Source: Ruegeria atlantica (GTDB lineage: Bacteria; Pseudomonadota; Alphaproteobacteria; Rhodobacterales; Rhodobacteraceae). From it: a stretch of DNA of 64,000 nt. Made by a program: the position numbers and the translations under genes. The notes beneath the pieces were generated by a model. That model had not been told where the DNA came from. It saw only the letters and a program-made list of their open reading frames with translations, and made no database searches. Shown here in pieces: positions 8,181-16,690 of the stretch (positions are counted from its first letter, which is position 1; every line of letters starts with the position of its first letter). Location of the stretch: assembly GCF_013033965.1 (NCBI RefSeq), contig NZ_WQFE01000012.1, forward strand, positions 1-64,000, given 5' to 3'.

Positions 8181-9434
8181 ATGCCCGCTTTATGCCGCGA
8201 TTGCTTTTCAACATTGGAACAGGAAGTGCGCTGCCCCTCCTGCGGTAGCCCGCGAATCAAGGCGCACCCCGAGTTGTTCGATCTGTCTATTGCCCATATG
8301 GATTGCGACGCATTTTATGCCTCAGTCGAAAAGCGGGACAATCCCGAGTTGGCCGATAAGCCGGTGATCATCGGGGGTGGAAAACGCGGTGTTGTGTCAA
8401 CCGCGTGTTATGTGGCCCGCATTCGGGGGGTCCGCTCGGCTATGCCGATGTTCAAAGCGTTGCAACTGTGTCCGGAGGCCGTTGTCATTAAGCCTCGGAT
8501 GTCCGTTTACGCCGAGGTGTCGCGACAGATCCGAGCCATGATGGACGAACTGACCCCCATCATTGAACCGCTGTCGCTGGACGAAGCCTTCATGGACCTG
8601 TCCGGCACGCAAAGGCTGCATGGCGCGCCACCCGCGGTCATGCTGGCAAGGCTGGTAAAGCGAATGAAAGACGACCTGGGGGTGACAGGCTCGATCGGTC
8701 TGTCGCACAACAAGTTTCTGGCCAAAGTCGCCTCGGATTTGGACAAGCCACGTGGATTTTCAGTGATTGGAAAAGCCGAGACTGTCGATTTCTTGTACGA
8801 CAAACCTGTGCGCCTGATTTGGGGGATCGGACCGGCGGCACAAGAATCGCTGGATCGTGCAGGCATCAACACGTTCGCGGACCTGCTGCGCTGGGATCAG
8901 GAGGCACTGACAACCCGGTTCGGCTCGATGGGGTATCGGCTATGGCATTTGGCGCGTGGTCAGGACAATCGGCGTGTTTCCTCGCACGAACCCATGAAGT
9001 CGATCAGCAACGAGACCACGTTTTTTGAGGACACCGCCAGTCTGGACATCCTGGACGGCCATCTGTGGCGCATGTCCGAGAAGGTTGCGGATCGGGCCAA
9101 AGCCAAAGGACTGGCCGGACGAGTCGTGACTCTGAAGCTCAAACAAGCCAACCACAAGATCATCACCCGGCGGGTTTCGTTGCGGGACGCAACACAGATC
9201 GCCGATCGCATTTACCGTACAGCGCGTGGGCTATTCGATCAGGTAGGCGATAAAGGGCCGTACCGCCTTTTGGGCTGCGGCATTTCCGATCTGTGCCCCG
9301 AAGATCAGGCGGACATCTCGGGCGATCTTCTGGATCCTGGCGCGGCAGTTCGGTCTAAGGCTGAACGCGCCACAGATGAAATCCGGCGCAGGTTCGGAAC
9401 GGATGCGATTGTCAAAGGCCGGGCGCTGCGCTGA
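8181..9434 (+). CDS. dinB: DNA polymerase IV (Y-family translesion polymerase)
   Basis: A 417-residue error-prone polymerase that bypasses damaged template bases. Catalytic motifs are clear: MDCDAFYASVE and SLDEAFMDLSG supply the metal-binding acidic residues; helix-hairpin-helix (IWGIGPAAQ) and little-finger regions follow. The first about 30 residues form an extra leader, LCRDC then CPSCG, with two CxxC pairs that look like a small zinc ribbon ahead of the polymerase core. ATG 8181 is chosen over GTG 8172 because of the spacing from GAGA at 8167. SOS control was not seen as a clear LexA box. Confidence 0.95.
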   Translation: MPALCRDCFSTLEQEVRCPSCGSPRIKAHPELFDLSIAHMDCDAFYASVEKRDNPELADKPVIIGGGKRGVVSTACYVARIRGVRSAMPMFKALQLCPEAVVIKPRMSVYAEVSRQIRAMMDELTPIIEPLSLDEAFMDLSGTQRLHGAPPAVMLARLVKRMKDDLGVTGSIGLSHNKFLAKVASDLDKPRGFSVIGKAETVDFLYDKPVRLIWGIGPAAQESLDRAGINTFADLLRWDQEALTTRFGSMGYRLWHLARGQDNRRVSSHEPMKSISNETTFFEDTASLDILDGHLWRMSEKVADRAKAKGLAGRVVTLKLKQANHKIITRRVSLRDATQIADRIYRTARGLFDQVGDKGPYRLLGCGISDLCPEDQADISGDLLDPGAAVRSKAERATDEIRRRFGTDAIVKGRALR

Positions 9435-9436
9435 CG

Positions 9437-10297
9437 TTACTCGGCAGCCAGGCGCAATGAATCACGGCCAATGCCCGAGATTTCCTGTATGACCTGCCGC
9501 AATACGTCCTGAAACGCCGAGAAATTTTCGTTCGGCGCGATTTTGGCCTCATCCATGTACAAAGAGCGATCGATCTCAATCTGTATGGCGTGCTGATTGC
9601 GTCCGGGCCGCCCGTAGGTCTGCGTCACGTAAGCACCGGCAAAGGGCGCGTTACGCGCCACGATCAGACCCGCCGAGGCAAAGGCGGATTCGATCCGGTC
9701 CACAATCCCGGTTGAGGCTGAGGCCCCAAACCTGTCACCCAACACGATCTGCGGCCGCTGAGACTTGGACGTACTGGCCATAGAAACCGCTTCATGTGGC
9801 ATCGAATGGCAATCGATCAATATCGCCTCACCGAATGCGGCGTGCGATTCGGCCAGCAGAGATTTTAGTCGCGCATGATAGGGACGCCAGCAGGTGTCGA
9901 TGCGCAGACGCGCCTCATCCATTGTTAGTTTTCCACGATAGATTGCACGCCCATTTGCCACGACCCTGGGAATCACACCTAGTCCGGACGCGACACGGGG
10001 ATTGTGCCCGTGACGGCGCGCACCCTGGATCAAAGCCGGGTCCAGTTCCTCTGCGCTGCGGTTAAGGTCCAGATAGGCCCTTGATTTTGTAGCGGATATC
10101 AGGGGCGCACCGTAGTCAACGGCTGGGGAGAACAACTGATCTACGAAAGCATCCTCCGAAGACCGAATCACATTCTGGCTCAGAACCGTCCGGTTCAGCA
10201 TCGCCTGGGGGTAGTTTCGGCCGCTATGAGGAGAAGAAAAAACTACGCAAGACGTGCGCTTGACGGGCATATCCAATACGTAAGCTGCGTTCTTCAT
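9437..10297 (-). CDS. N-formylglutamate amidohydrolase family protein
   Basis: A 286-residue protein of the HutG/N-formylglutamate amidohydrolase family: VVFSSPHSGRNYP near residue 20, YLDLNRSAEELD near 85, and ILIDCHSMPHE near 163 supply the expected zinc-binding His and Asp/Glu residues. True HutG acts in histidine breakdown, releasing formate from N-formylglutamate, but no other hut gene is nearby, so the substrate is uncertain. Its stop lies 2 bases from the convergent dinB stop. The start is followed on the opposite side by the tRNA-Val region. Confidence 0.85.
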   Translation of the reverse strand: MKNAAYVLDMPVKRTSCVVFSSPHSGRNYPQAMLNRTVLSQNVIRSSEDAFVDQLFSPAVDYGAPLISATKSRAYLDLNRSAEELDPALIQGARRHGHNPRVASGLGVIPRVVANGRAIYRGKLTMDEARLRIDTCWRPYHARLKSLLAESHAAFGEAILIDCHSMPHEAVSMASTSKSQRPQIVLGDRFGASASTGIVDRIESAFASAGLIVARNAPFAGAYVTQTYGRPGRNQHAIQIEIDRSLYMDEAKIAPNENFSAFQDVLRQVIQEISGIGRDSLRLAAE

Positions 10298-10351
10298 GGT
10301 GACTCCTTGTTCGCATTGAACATAGACCGGAAAATAGTTCTACCAAACCCC

Positions 10352-10380
10352 TTGAACCCCTTTGCGACTCCTTTTATAGA
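10352..10380 (+). promoter_or_regulatory. sigma-70 promoter for tRNA-Val
   Basis: TTGAAC (10352-10357), a 17-base spacer, then TATAGA (10375-10380). It lies about 65 bases ahead of the tRNA and is followed by a GC-rich CCCCGC / GCGGGG hairpin in the leader. Confidence 0.55.
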
Positions 10381-10446
10381 CCCCGCTACCGGCGCGGGGT
10401 TCCGCGCCCCATTTCGTTATGGGGCAAGACAACGCAAAGGTTAAGT

Positions 10447-10521
10447 GGGCGGTTAGCTCAGCGGTAGAGCACTTCGTTGACATCGAAGGGGTCACAAGTT
10501 CGATCCTTGTACCGCCCACCA
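10447..10521 (+). tRNA. tRNA-Val (GAC), CCA encoded
   Basis: A complete cloverleaf: acceptor GGGCGGT / ACCGCCC, D arm GCTC-GAGC, anticodon stem CTTCG / CGAAG with loop TTGACAT (anticodon GAC, valine), T arm CTTGT with TTCGATC, discriminator A and an encoded CCA. All stems are fully paired. Confidence 0.97.
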
Positions 10522-10614
10522 TCGTTTCATTGTTTCGGGTCTGACCCGGGACACCCGCTAACCCAGGCGCTGGCCACGTCCTTGATGAAGGCGCCGCAGA
10601 TTGGAGACAGACCC

Positions 10615-10740
10615 ATGAAGGTCAAGAACTCGCTCCGCTCGCTCAAGAACCGGCACCGTGATTGCCGTGTTGTGCGTCGCAAAGGCCGCGTCTACGTGAT
10701 CAACAAGACGCAGCGCAAGTTCAAAGCTCGCCAGGGCTAA
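10615..10740 (+). CDS. rpmJ: 50S ribosomal protein L36 (Cys-lacking form)
   Basis: A 41-residue basic ribosomal protein starting [14 protein letters not shown] and ending RKFKARQG. It has one cysteine only (RHRDCRVV) and therefore lacks the CxxC...CxxxxH zinc ribbon of the C+ type, which is the form usual in alphaproteobacteria. A GGAGAC ribosome-binding site precedes the start. It follows the tRNA by 93 bases and ends before a strong terminator. Confidence 0.96.
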   Translation: MKVKNSLRSLKNRHRDCRVVRRKGRVYVINKTQRKFKARQG

Positions 10741-10763
10741 GAACTGCACATAGCCGTGTAAAG

Positions 10764-10791
10764 AAACCGTGCCATTGGGCGCGGTTTTTTT
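10764..10791 (+). terminator. intrinsic terminator after rpmJ
   Basis: Stem AAACCGTGCC / GGCGCGGTTT (10764-10773 with 10778-10787; one G-T pair), 4-base loop, followed by a T run to 10791. Confidence 0.9.
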
Positions 10792-10882
10792 GTTTGCATT
10801 GTTGCGCCCATTGCGCAGACTTGGCTGCCCTATTGCCCCTCTTCCAAACCTGTTGCAAACTTGCAAAAGGAGGAGGGATGTC

Positions 10883-11701
10883 ATGACATCCAAGACCGCA
10901 GGTCCGTCACCACCAGACAATTTGTCACCGCATCAACCGGCAATGCCAAAGGTCAATAAGGTGACCGCCGCAGATATCACGGCCTCGCTAAAGGCCGGGT
11001 TTTCAGACTTTCTGGCTCGCCCCGTCCTGAGCGGATTCTTCGGCCTGTTCTATGCGGTTTTCGGGCTCTTGTTGGTTTGGAGCCTGATCTGGCTTGGCAA
11101 AATCTGGATGATCATTCCAGCTATTGTGGGGTTTCCGCTGGTCGCTCCTTTCGCTGCCGCCGGGCTTTATGAGATGTCCCGCCGGTTACAGAACAACGAG
11201 AGTTTCGGTTGGTCGGAAATCCTCATCGTCATGGCCAATCAGCGCAAGCGCGAGATGGGCTGGATGGCGTTTGTCACCTTGTTCATTTTCTGGGTTTGGA
11301 TTTACCAGATTCGACTTTGGCTGGCGATCATCCTGCAGAATGCATCATTCTCGGATTTTGATGGTTTTTTGAATATCGTGCTCTATACACCGCAGGGCTG
11401 GACCTTCCTTGCTGTTGGCACCTGTATCGGCGCATTTCTATCGGCTGTACTTTTCACTGTCACCGTCGTCGCCATGCCATTGCTGCTAGACCGGGAAGCC
11501 AATTTCGTTTCTGCCATGATCACGTCCATTCGCGTTGTCACAGAAAACCCGATGGTTATGCTCAGCTGGGCGGCGATTATCTCGGTCACTATGCTGTTGT
11601 CGTTGGTTCCGGCGTTTTTGGGCCTGATATTCACACTGCCTATACTGGGTCACACCACATGGCATCTCTATCAGCGGGCTGTGTCGCCAGCAGAGGGGTG
11701 A
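10883..11701 (+). CDS. DUF2189 family multi-pass membrane protein
   Basis: A 272-residue integral membrane protein of the DUF2189 family. The N-terminal 40 residues are hydrophilic; about six hydrophobic segments follow (roughly 55-75, 78-98, 130-155, 170-195, 225-250). The motif LxGFSDFLARPVLSGFFGL is typical. The function of the family is unknown. The start at 10883 follows AAGGAGGAGGG; an upstream in-frame codon at 10769 lies inside the rpmJ terminator and is rejected. It has no operon partner. Confidence 0.85.
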   Translation: MTSKTAGPSPPDNLSPHQPAMPKVNKVTAADITASLKAGFSDFLARPVLSGFFGLFYAVFGLLLVWSLIWLGKIWMIIPAIVGFPLVAPFAAAGLYEMSRRLQNNESFGWSEILIVMANQRKREMGWMAFVTLFIFWVWIYQIRLWLAIILQNASFSDFDGFLNIVLYTPQGWTFLAVGTCIGAFLSAVLFTVTVVAMPLLLDREANFVSAMITSIRVVTENPMVMLSWAAIISVTMLLSLVPAFLGLIFTLPILGHTTWHLYQRAVSPAEG

Positions 11702-11837
11702 CCCATCCAGCATTCGTTTGAGCAGCTGCGCGCTTTTTTCTTCCGCAGAGTACCAAAGCGCAAAGCCATCACAGAGTATATTTTTTCTTCTGTATATTCG
11801 GGAAGAACCTGAAAGCGGACGGCAGCGACTTTTTGCC

Positions 11838-11862
11838 CAAGTAATTTTGTCAGATTTACTTG
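11838..11862 (+). promoter_or_regulatory. inverted repeat upstream of the iron-binding protein gene
   Basis: CAAGTAA (11838-11844) and TTACTTG (11856-11862) form a perfect 7-bp inverted repeat with an 11-base spacer in an AT-rich 237-bp leader. Position and the function of the downstream gene suggest an iron-responsive operator, but it does not match a Fur/Mur, RirA or Irr consensus closely. Confidence 0.35.
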
Positions 11863-11938
11863 CTTCCCCCTGAGAATCGTTTAATTGACAATTTCAGTCG
11901 GATTACGACTGCCGCACATTTCAATGTTTGGAGTTAAG

Positions 11939-12955
11939 ATGCTCAAATCCTCTACCTGCGTCGCCGCCGCCCTGACGGCCCTGATTGCCACCTCTGCCGC
12001 CGCCGAGGGTGAGCTGAACCTTTATTCCTCGCGTCACTACGACACCGACGAAAACCTCTATACCGATTTCGAAGAGGCCACCGGCATCACCATCAACCGC
12101 ATCGAAGGCAAGGCTGACGAGCTAATCGCGCGGATGGAAGCCGAAGGCGCGAATTCGCCGGCAGACATCCTTCTAACCGTCGACACTTCGCGTCTTGCAC
12201 GGGCCAAGAATGCGGGCATCCTGCAACCGATCGAAAGCGCCGTACTGGAAGAGCGCATTCCGAACAACCTTCAGGACAGCGACAACGAATGGTTCGGCTT
12301 CTCGCAGCGCGGCCGTATCATTTTCTTCGACAAGGAAAACGTCGCCAACCCGCCGGCGACATATGCCGATCTTGCCAAGCCCGAATACAAGGGCAAGATC
12401 TGCATTCGGTCCTCCAGCAACACCTATAACCAAACCCTTCTGGCGTCGATCATCACTCATGAAGGCCCCGAAGCGGCAAAGGCCTGGGCCGACGGTATCG
12501 TGGCAAATATGGCCCGTGAACCACAGGGCGGTGACACCGATCAGCTGCGGGGTATTGTCTCCGGTGAATGCGATATCGCGGTTTCGAACACCTATTACTT
12601 TGCCCGCGCCATCCGCAAAGATGTCAAAGGTGTCTCGGCCGATATCGACGCTATCGGTTGGGTTTTCCCGAACCAGGACAGCTATGGCGCGCATATGAAC
12701 CTGTCCGGTGCGGGTGTGGCCGCAAATGCACCGAACAAAGAGAACGCCATTCTCTTCCTCGAGTATCTGGCAAGCGACAGTGCACAGCAGTATTTCTCGG
12801 CCGGTAATGACGAATTCCCCGCCGTTGAAGGCGTCGCACTTGCGGATTCTGTGCAGTCGCTGGGTGATTTCAAAGCGGATGAGGTCGTCCTGTCCGACGT
12901 CGCCGAAAACCTGCCCGAGGCGCAAAAGATCTTTAACGAAGCCGGCTGGAAGTAA
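11939..12955 (+). CDS. Fe(3+) ABC transporter periplasmic substrate-binding protein
   Basis: A 338-residue protein of the FbpA/FutA/AfuA ferric-binding family. A Sec signal (residues 1-23, ending TSAAAEG) leads into ELNLYSSRHYDTD, the typical first strand, and the paired tyrosines of SNTYYFARAI match the ferric ligands of the second lobe. Binding ferric ions in the periplasm and delivering them to a permease is the family role, but no permease or ATPase gene is adjacent. The start at 11939 follows GGAGTTAAG; the signal peptide supports it. A terminator follows directly. Confidence 0.93.
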   Translation: MLKSSTCVAAALTALIATSAAAEGELNLYSSRHYDTDENLYTDFEEATGITINRIEGKADELIARMEAEGANSPADILLTVDTSRLARAKNAGILQPIESAVLEERIPNNLQDSDNEWFGFSQRGRIIFFDKENVANPPATYADLAKPEYKGKICIRSSSNTYNQTLLASIITHEGPEAAKAWADGIVANMAREPQGGDTDQLRGIVSGECDIAVSNTYYFARAIRKDVKGVSADIDAIGWVFPNQDSYGAHMNLSGAGVAANAPNKENAILFLEYLASDSAQQYFSAGNDEFPAVEGVALADSVQSLGDFKADEVVLSDVAENLPEAQKIFNEAGWK

Positions 12956-12982
12956 TCCGGACGAAACCCAGAGCAGTATGAA

Positions 12983-13011
12983 GGGCGCAGAGATTCTGCG
13001 CCCTTTCTTTT
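12983..13011 (+). terminator. intrinsic terminator after the ferric-binding protein gene
   Basis: Stem GGGCGCAGA / TCTGCGCCC (12983-12991 with 12995-13003), 3-base loop, then TTTCTTTT. It ends the plus-strand iron gene next to the convergent barrel gene. Confidence 0.9.
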
Positions 13012-13021
13012 GACAACCGGT

Positions 13022-13951
13022 TCAGAACCGCACTCCGAACCCAACGGAAAAACCGGAAAATGAATCGGCAATGACGCCGTTCAGCATAATGCGCGCGCCA
13101 TCGACAGCAGGCAGCCCGACCTTCGTGGTATCAACCTCAATTCCGATACCGGCCGTCGCCAGCCAGTTCGTATCCAGCACCGTCGCGCTGTCGCCGTGAT
13201 AAAGCACAACGCCCCCGTCCAAAACCAGTTTAGACGGGCGGCCCAGAAGCTTGACCTTTTCCAGCGGATAGCGATAGCGCGAGAACAATGTCGTCTGGTT
13301 CGAATTCGCGCGCGCATTCCCCGCCTGAGGTTCGTTTATCGGATAGAACTCCAAAAACGTTTGGCGCAACCTGTATTCTGCCTCCCAACGACCGTAGTTC
13401 GCCTCACGAAAGATGCTCAGAGACGCTCCGACGCCAAAAGCGTTTAGGTTGCCGTCCACCACACCCGCCCCATTCGAGCGAGACGGAAACAAAGGAAAAT
13501 TGGAAAACACCGCATCTGTGGTGACATGGCCAAGCGACAGATGCGCAACCGGTCGGATATACCAATCATTGGTGATCGGAAGCTCCCACCCGACGCCAAG
13601 GGTCGCGGCGATGCTTGACCATGTCACGTCCAACTCTGTGTCCGACCCGATCTCGGGGAAAATCACCACCGGGTTGTAATTCTGATACGCGAGCTGGCCT
13701 TCCACATACAGGCCATTATCCAGTGGTTTGAACCCGCCACGCAGCTGTGTAGACCGCAGATTTCGCGCGTCACCGGATGCGCTCAGAAAAGAAAGGGACG
13801 ACAATGTTTCGTTTGGCGTGGCTGCGACACTCAGCACTGCAAGCGCAGCACGAGCGGCGGCTTCAGAAGCGTCAGGATCAAGGTTTTGCGCATTGGTCGA
13901 CGGGGCGAAACTCCAGATCAAAAACGATGTGTACGCAACAAGTCTATTCAA
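13022..13951 (-). CDS. outer-membrane beta-barrel protein of unknown function
   Basis: The protein ends in ...GFSVGFGVRF with a terminal Phe, has many alternating hydrophobic/aromatic strands (YVEGQLAYQNY, WYIRPVAHLSLGH, RWEAEYRLRQTF, KLVLDGGVVLYHG) and no domain I can name, which fits an autotransporter-like or OmpA-like barrel. No ATG start exists. TTG 13951 gives MNRLVAYTSFLIWSF...TNAQ, a convincing signal peptide, in 309 residues; TTG 14071 would give 349. I chose 13951. An N-terminal stretch DPDASEAAARAALAVLSVAA precedes the first strands. It is convergent with the ferric-binding gene. Confidence 0.65.
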   Translation of the reverse strand: MNRLVAYTSFLIWSFAPSTNAQNLDPDASEAAARAALAVLSVAATPNETLSSLSFLSASGDARNLRSTQLRGGFKPLDNGLYVEGQLAYQNYNPVVIFPEIGSDTELDVTWSSIAATLGVGWELPITNDWYIRPVAHLSLGHVTTDAVFSNFPLFPSRSNGAGVVDGNLNAFGVGASLSIFREANYGRWEAEYRLRQTFLEFYPINEPQAGNARANSNQTTLFSRYRYPLEKVKLLGRPSKLVLDGGVVLYHGDSATVLDTNWLATAGIGIEVDTTKVGLPAVDGARIMLNGVIADSFSGFSVGFGVRF

Positions 13952-14193
13952 TCGCGGGTTCGCCTGTAGATTTTTTTGTCGGCTGCCAAGCGCGTCTGTT
14001 TTGCGCGCACTGTGTAATCCGGATCGTAACCCAATCCTGTTGTAAGAAGAATTAAAACGACAATAACTCAATTACGAAATCTTAAGGCTTGTATTTTGGA
14101 AACACTCGTTTGCAACGGTGTTTTCGACAAACACCCGGAAAGTGATTTGGCATTTATCGCCGAAACGGGTTCAATCGCCTTGGGAGGTTTGCC

Positions 14194-14409
14194 ATGAAAA
14201 ACCCGGACAGTTTCGAGAAATTCTACTTTGCCAAAGTAGGCATGGGCGAAGCCTGCGGTTGCGCCGAACGGGTTATTGATGTGTTCGAATTCAACCGAAA
14301 AGGTGGCGCACAATCAAAACGCGCGCTGAAACCTGAAAAACGCAAACGCCGCTCATTCCGATCCTGGGCCGTGAAGTACGGTTTGATGAGCCGCAAACCT
14401 CGAACCTGA
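14194..14409 (+). CDS. small basic hypothetical protein
   Basis: A 71-residue protein whose C-terminal half is strongly basic (KPEKRKRRSFRSWAVKYGL). A good GGGAGG ribosome-binding site lies 9 bases before the start. There are two cysteines in ACGCAE. I do not recognise a family; the basic tail suggests nucleic-acid contact, which is inference only. It is flanked by non-coding gaps of about 240 and 160 bases on its two sides. Confidence 0.55.
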   Translation: MKNPDSFEKFYFAKVGMGEACGCAERVIDVFEFNRKGGAQSKRALKPEKRKRRSFRSWAVKYGLMSRKPRT

Positions 14410-14572
14410 AGTTTTTCAGAGGAAATCAGGGATAGTGCCGGTGCCGCTGTCAGGTGAATTATCGTCGGCGATCGAGACAAAAGCAGGCGAAACGATCCTG
14501 CATATCCGGAAAGAATCTTGCAATCGCCCCTCTAAGCTAGTCACCTGAGACAATAGTGGGGGGAGGAAATCG

Positions 14573-16105
14573 ATGAAACCATGGGCTTTCGTGGTCTATC
14601 TGTGCTGTACGCTGACTCTTGCCGCTTGCGCCCCCAAAACCCGCAGCTTTGACAAAACGGTTTCATCCTCGCTTCCTGCTCGTGCGAACAGCACCCTTGC
14701 GCAAACAGCCAACCGGCTTGGCGATCCCAAGGATGGGCGATCCGGCGTGAGGCTGATCAGCGACGGAGAACAAGCGCTGGTCTCGCGGCTTTTGATGGCA
14801 GCCGCAGCAGAGCGTACAATCGACGCGCAATATTACCTTCTGCACAACGATCCCACCGGTCACCTGTTTGCGGCCAGCCTTTTACAGGCCGCCGACAGAG
14901 GCGTGCGCGTCCGACTGCTTTTGGATGACATGGACACGTCCAGCTATGACGCGATGACAGCCGCGCTGGACTATCACGAAAACATCGAAATTCGCCTGTT
15001 CAATCCGTTTTGGCGGAATCAGAACCTTCTGATAGCCGGGCTGACAGACTTCAAACGCATCAATCGCCGGATGCACAACAAATCCATGACCGCGGACAAC
15101 TCGTTCACGATAGTTGGAGGACGCAATATAGGGGCCGAGTATTTCCTGGCCCGCGAAGATATGAACTATGCCGATCTGGACGTTCTGGCCGCAGGCCCTG
15201 TCGTGAACGAGGTTTCCCAAAGCTTTGACGCCTACTGGAACAGTGAATTTGCCGTTCCTGCCCGGGCGGTTGTTGGGGAACCCGAAGCCTTCAGCCTGCC
15301 AGATGCCCGAAACAGATTGAATGAGTTAGTCGATGAAGCAAGGCAGACGCAGTACGGCTCGGCGCTCAGGAAATCCGCACAGGAAAGTTTTGCAGACGGC
15401 GCGCTGACGCTGGATTGGGTTCCGGCGCGGTTATATGCGGATCCTCCTTCAAAAGCCGCAGGTGTCGAAACGTCAGATCCCATTCTTGCATCGCAGCTAC
15501 TACCATATTTCGAAAATGCCGACAGCGAGGTGAATATCGTGTCGGCCTATTTCGTACCGCGCAACAATGGCGTTAGGTGGATGACCGAGTTAGAAAATCG
15601 CGGCGTCGACGTCAAGGTTGTGACCAACTCACTCGGTTCAAATGACGTCGTGCCGGTCTATGCGCATTACGCTAAGAAACGTCGGGCATTGCTGCGTGGT
15701 GGGGTCGAACTTTATGAATTGCGACCGGACGCTTATCAAGTGCGGCGCCGTGGAGTAAACTGGGCGCAATCCCGGTCCGGTCTGCATTCCAAGGCTTTTG
15801 CCATTGATGACCGTTACCTCTTTGTGGGCTCTTTCAATTGGGACCCCAGATCCGTGAACATTAATACCGAAATGGGTATTCTGATCGACTCGCCAGCGTT
15901 GGCCATTCAAACGCTGGGCGCTTTGGACGAGGCCCTGCCCGCCTATACCTACCAGGTGACGTTGGAACGTGCGGGCCAGCTTAAGTGGAAAACACGGGGC
16001 TCGGGCGGGGAAATACTGGAGTACGAGTCCGAGCCCACAGGATCAGCATGGGATCACATCATCTCTGGTTTTCTGGGCATCTTGCCAATCGGATCACAGC
16101 TTTAG
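14573..16105 (+). CDS. phospholipase D family lipoprotein (cardiolipin synthase-like)
   Basis: A 510-residue lipoprotein (lipobox LAAC, Cys19) with two HKD motifs: HNKSMTAD near residue 167, followed by GGRNIGAEYF, and HSKAFAID near residue 404, followed by GSFNWDPRS. Both catalytic halves are intact. Related envelope-located PLD proteins move phosphatidyl groups or hydrolyse phospholipids; the exact reaction is not predictable. The start follows GGGGGGAGGAAATCG. The cupin gene follows after 72 bases on the same strand. Confidence 0.9.
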   Translation: MKPWAFVVYLCCTLTLAACAPKTRSFDKTVSSSLPARANSTLAQTANRLGDPKDGRSGVRLISDGEQALVSRLLMAAAAERTIDAQYYLLHNDPTGHLFAASLLQAADRGVRVRLLLDDMDTSSYDAMTAALDYHENIEIRLFNPFWRNQNLLIAGLTDFKRINRRMHNKSMTADNSFTIVGGRNIGAEYFLAREDMNYADLDVLAAGPVVNEVSQSFDAYWNSEFAVPARAVVGEPEAFSLPDARNRLNELVDEARQTQYGSALRKSAQESFADGALTLDWVPARLYADPPSKAAGVETSDPILASQLLPYFENADSEVNIVSAYFVPRNNGVRWMTELENRGVDVKVVTNSLGSNDVVPVYAHYAKKRRALLRGGVELYELRPDAYQVRRRGVNWAQSRSGLHSKAFAIDDRYLFVGSFNWDPRSVNINTEMGILIDSPALAIQTLGALDEALPAYTYQVTLERAGQLKWKTRGSGGEILEYESEPTGSAWDHIISGFLGILPIGSQL

Positions 16106-16177
16106 GGTCGTAGGAAACGATCTATGCAACCCACTTTTTTGAATTGACCGCAGAAAAAGGCGGAAAGGAATTTCACT

Positions 16178-16543
16178 GTGAAGTACTACAAACTCTACTC
16201 CGATGCCGCTGGCGACAGTCTTTGGGACGAAATTGAAGTCCGAGTCGAGGAACGGAGTTTCGCCCCACCTGCACAGGCCATCGAAATATCCGAACCTGAA
16301 CCGGTCAAGCAAACCATGTTTCTGCGGCTCCGATCAGGGTGGAATGAACCCATCCATCCAACTCCGGTGGTGCAAAAGCTGGTTTGCCTTGCGGGTAGAA
16401 TACGTGTCACCGCAAGCGACGGAAGCTACCGCGATATCGGTCCGGGCGATGTTTGGCACATGGAAGACAAGGTCGGGAAAGGTCACCACACCAAGGTCAC
16501 AAGTGATCTGGATTTCGAAGCCATCATAATTCAATACGAATAA
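16178..16543 (+). CDS. cupin-fold protein of unknown function
   Basis: A 121-residue protein with a single small cupin-like barrel: WNEPIHPTPVVQKLVCLAGRIRVTASDG around residues 55-80 and GPGDVWHMEDKVGKGHHTKV around 88-107 fit the two conserved cupin motifs with probable His metal ligands. It starts with GTG 16178, preceded by GGAAAGGAA. It may be co-transcribed with the phospholipase D gene. Function unknown. Confidence 0.7.
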   Translation: MKYYKLYSDAAGDSLWDEIEVRVEERSFAPPAQAIEISEPEPVKQTMFLRLRSGWNEPIHPTPVVQKLVCLAGRIRVTASDGSYRDIGPGDVWHMEDKVGKGHHTKVTSDLDFEAIIIQYE

Positions 16544-16690
16544 CTTCGGTGTTCTGACGCAGATGCCAGGAACCCAGACATTTTGTTGGTCTGCGGACAA
16601 CACCGTTATGGGTTGACGGTTTTCGGGTGTTCTGACCGCCAGGCTACGCGCGGGCACATGATCGGTCGCAATGCGTTTGGAAGCTGCGCC

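Noticed and set aside
16549..16640. Direct repeat of GGTGTTCTGAC after the cupin gene
   Set aside because: Two 11-base copies in a short non-coding gap; too short to call a repeat element without other copies.
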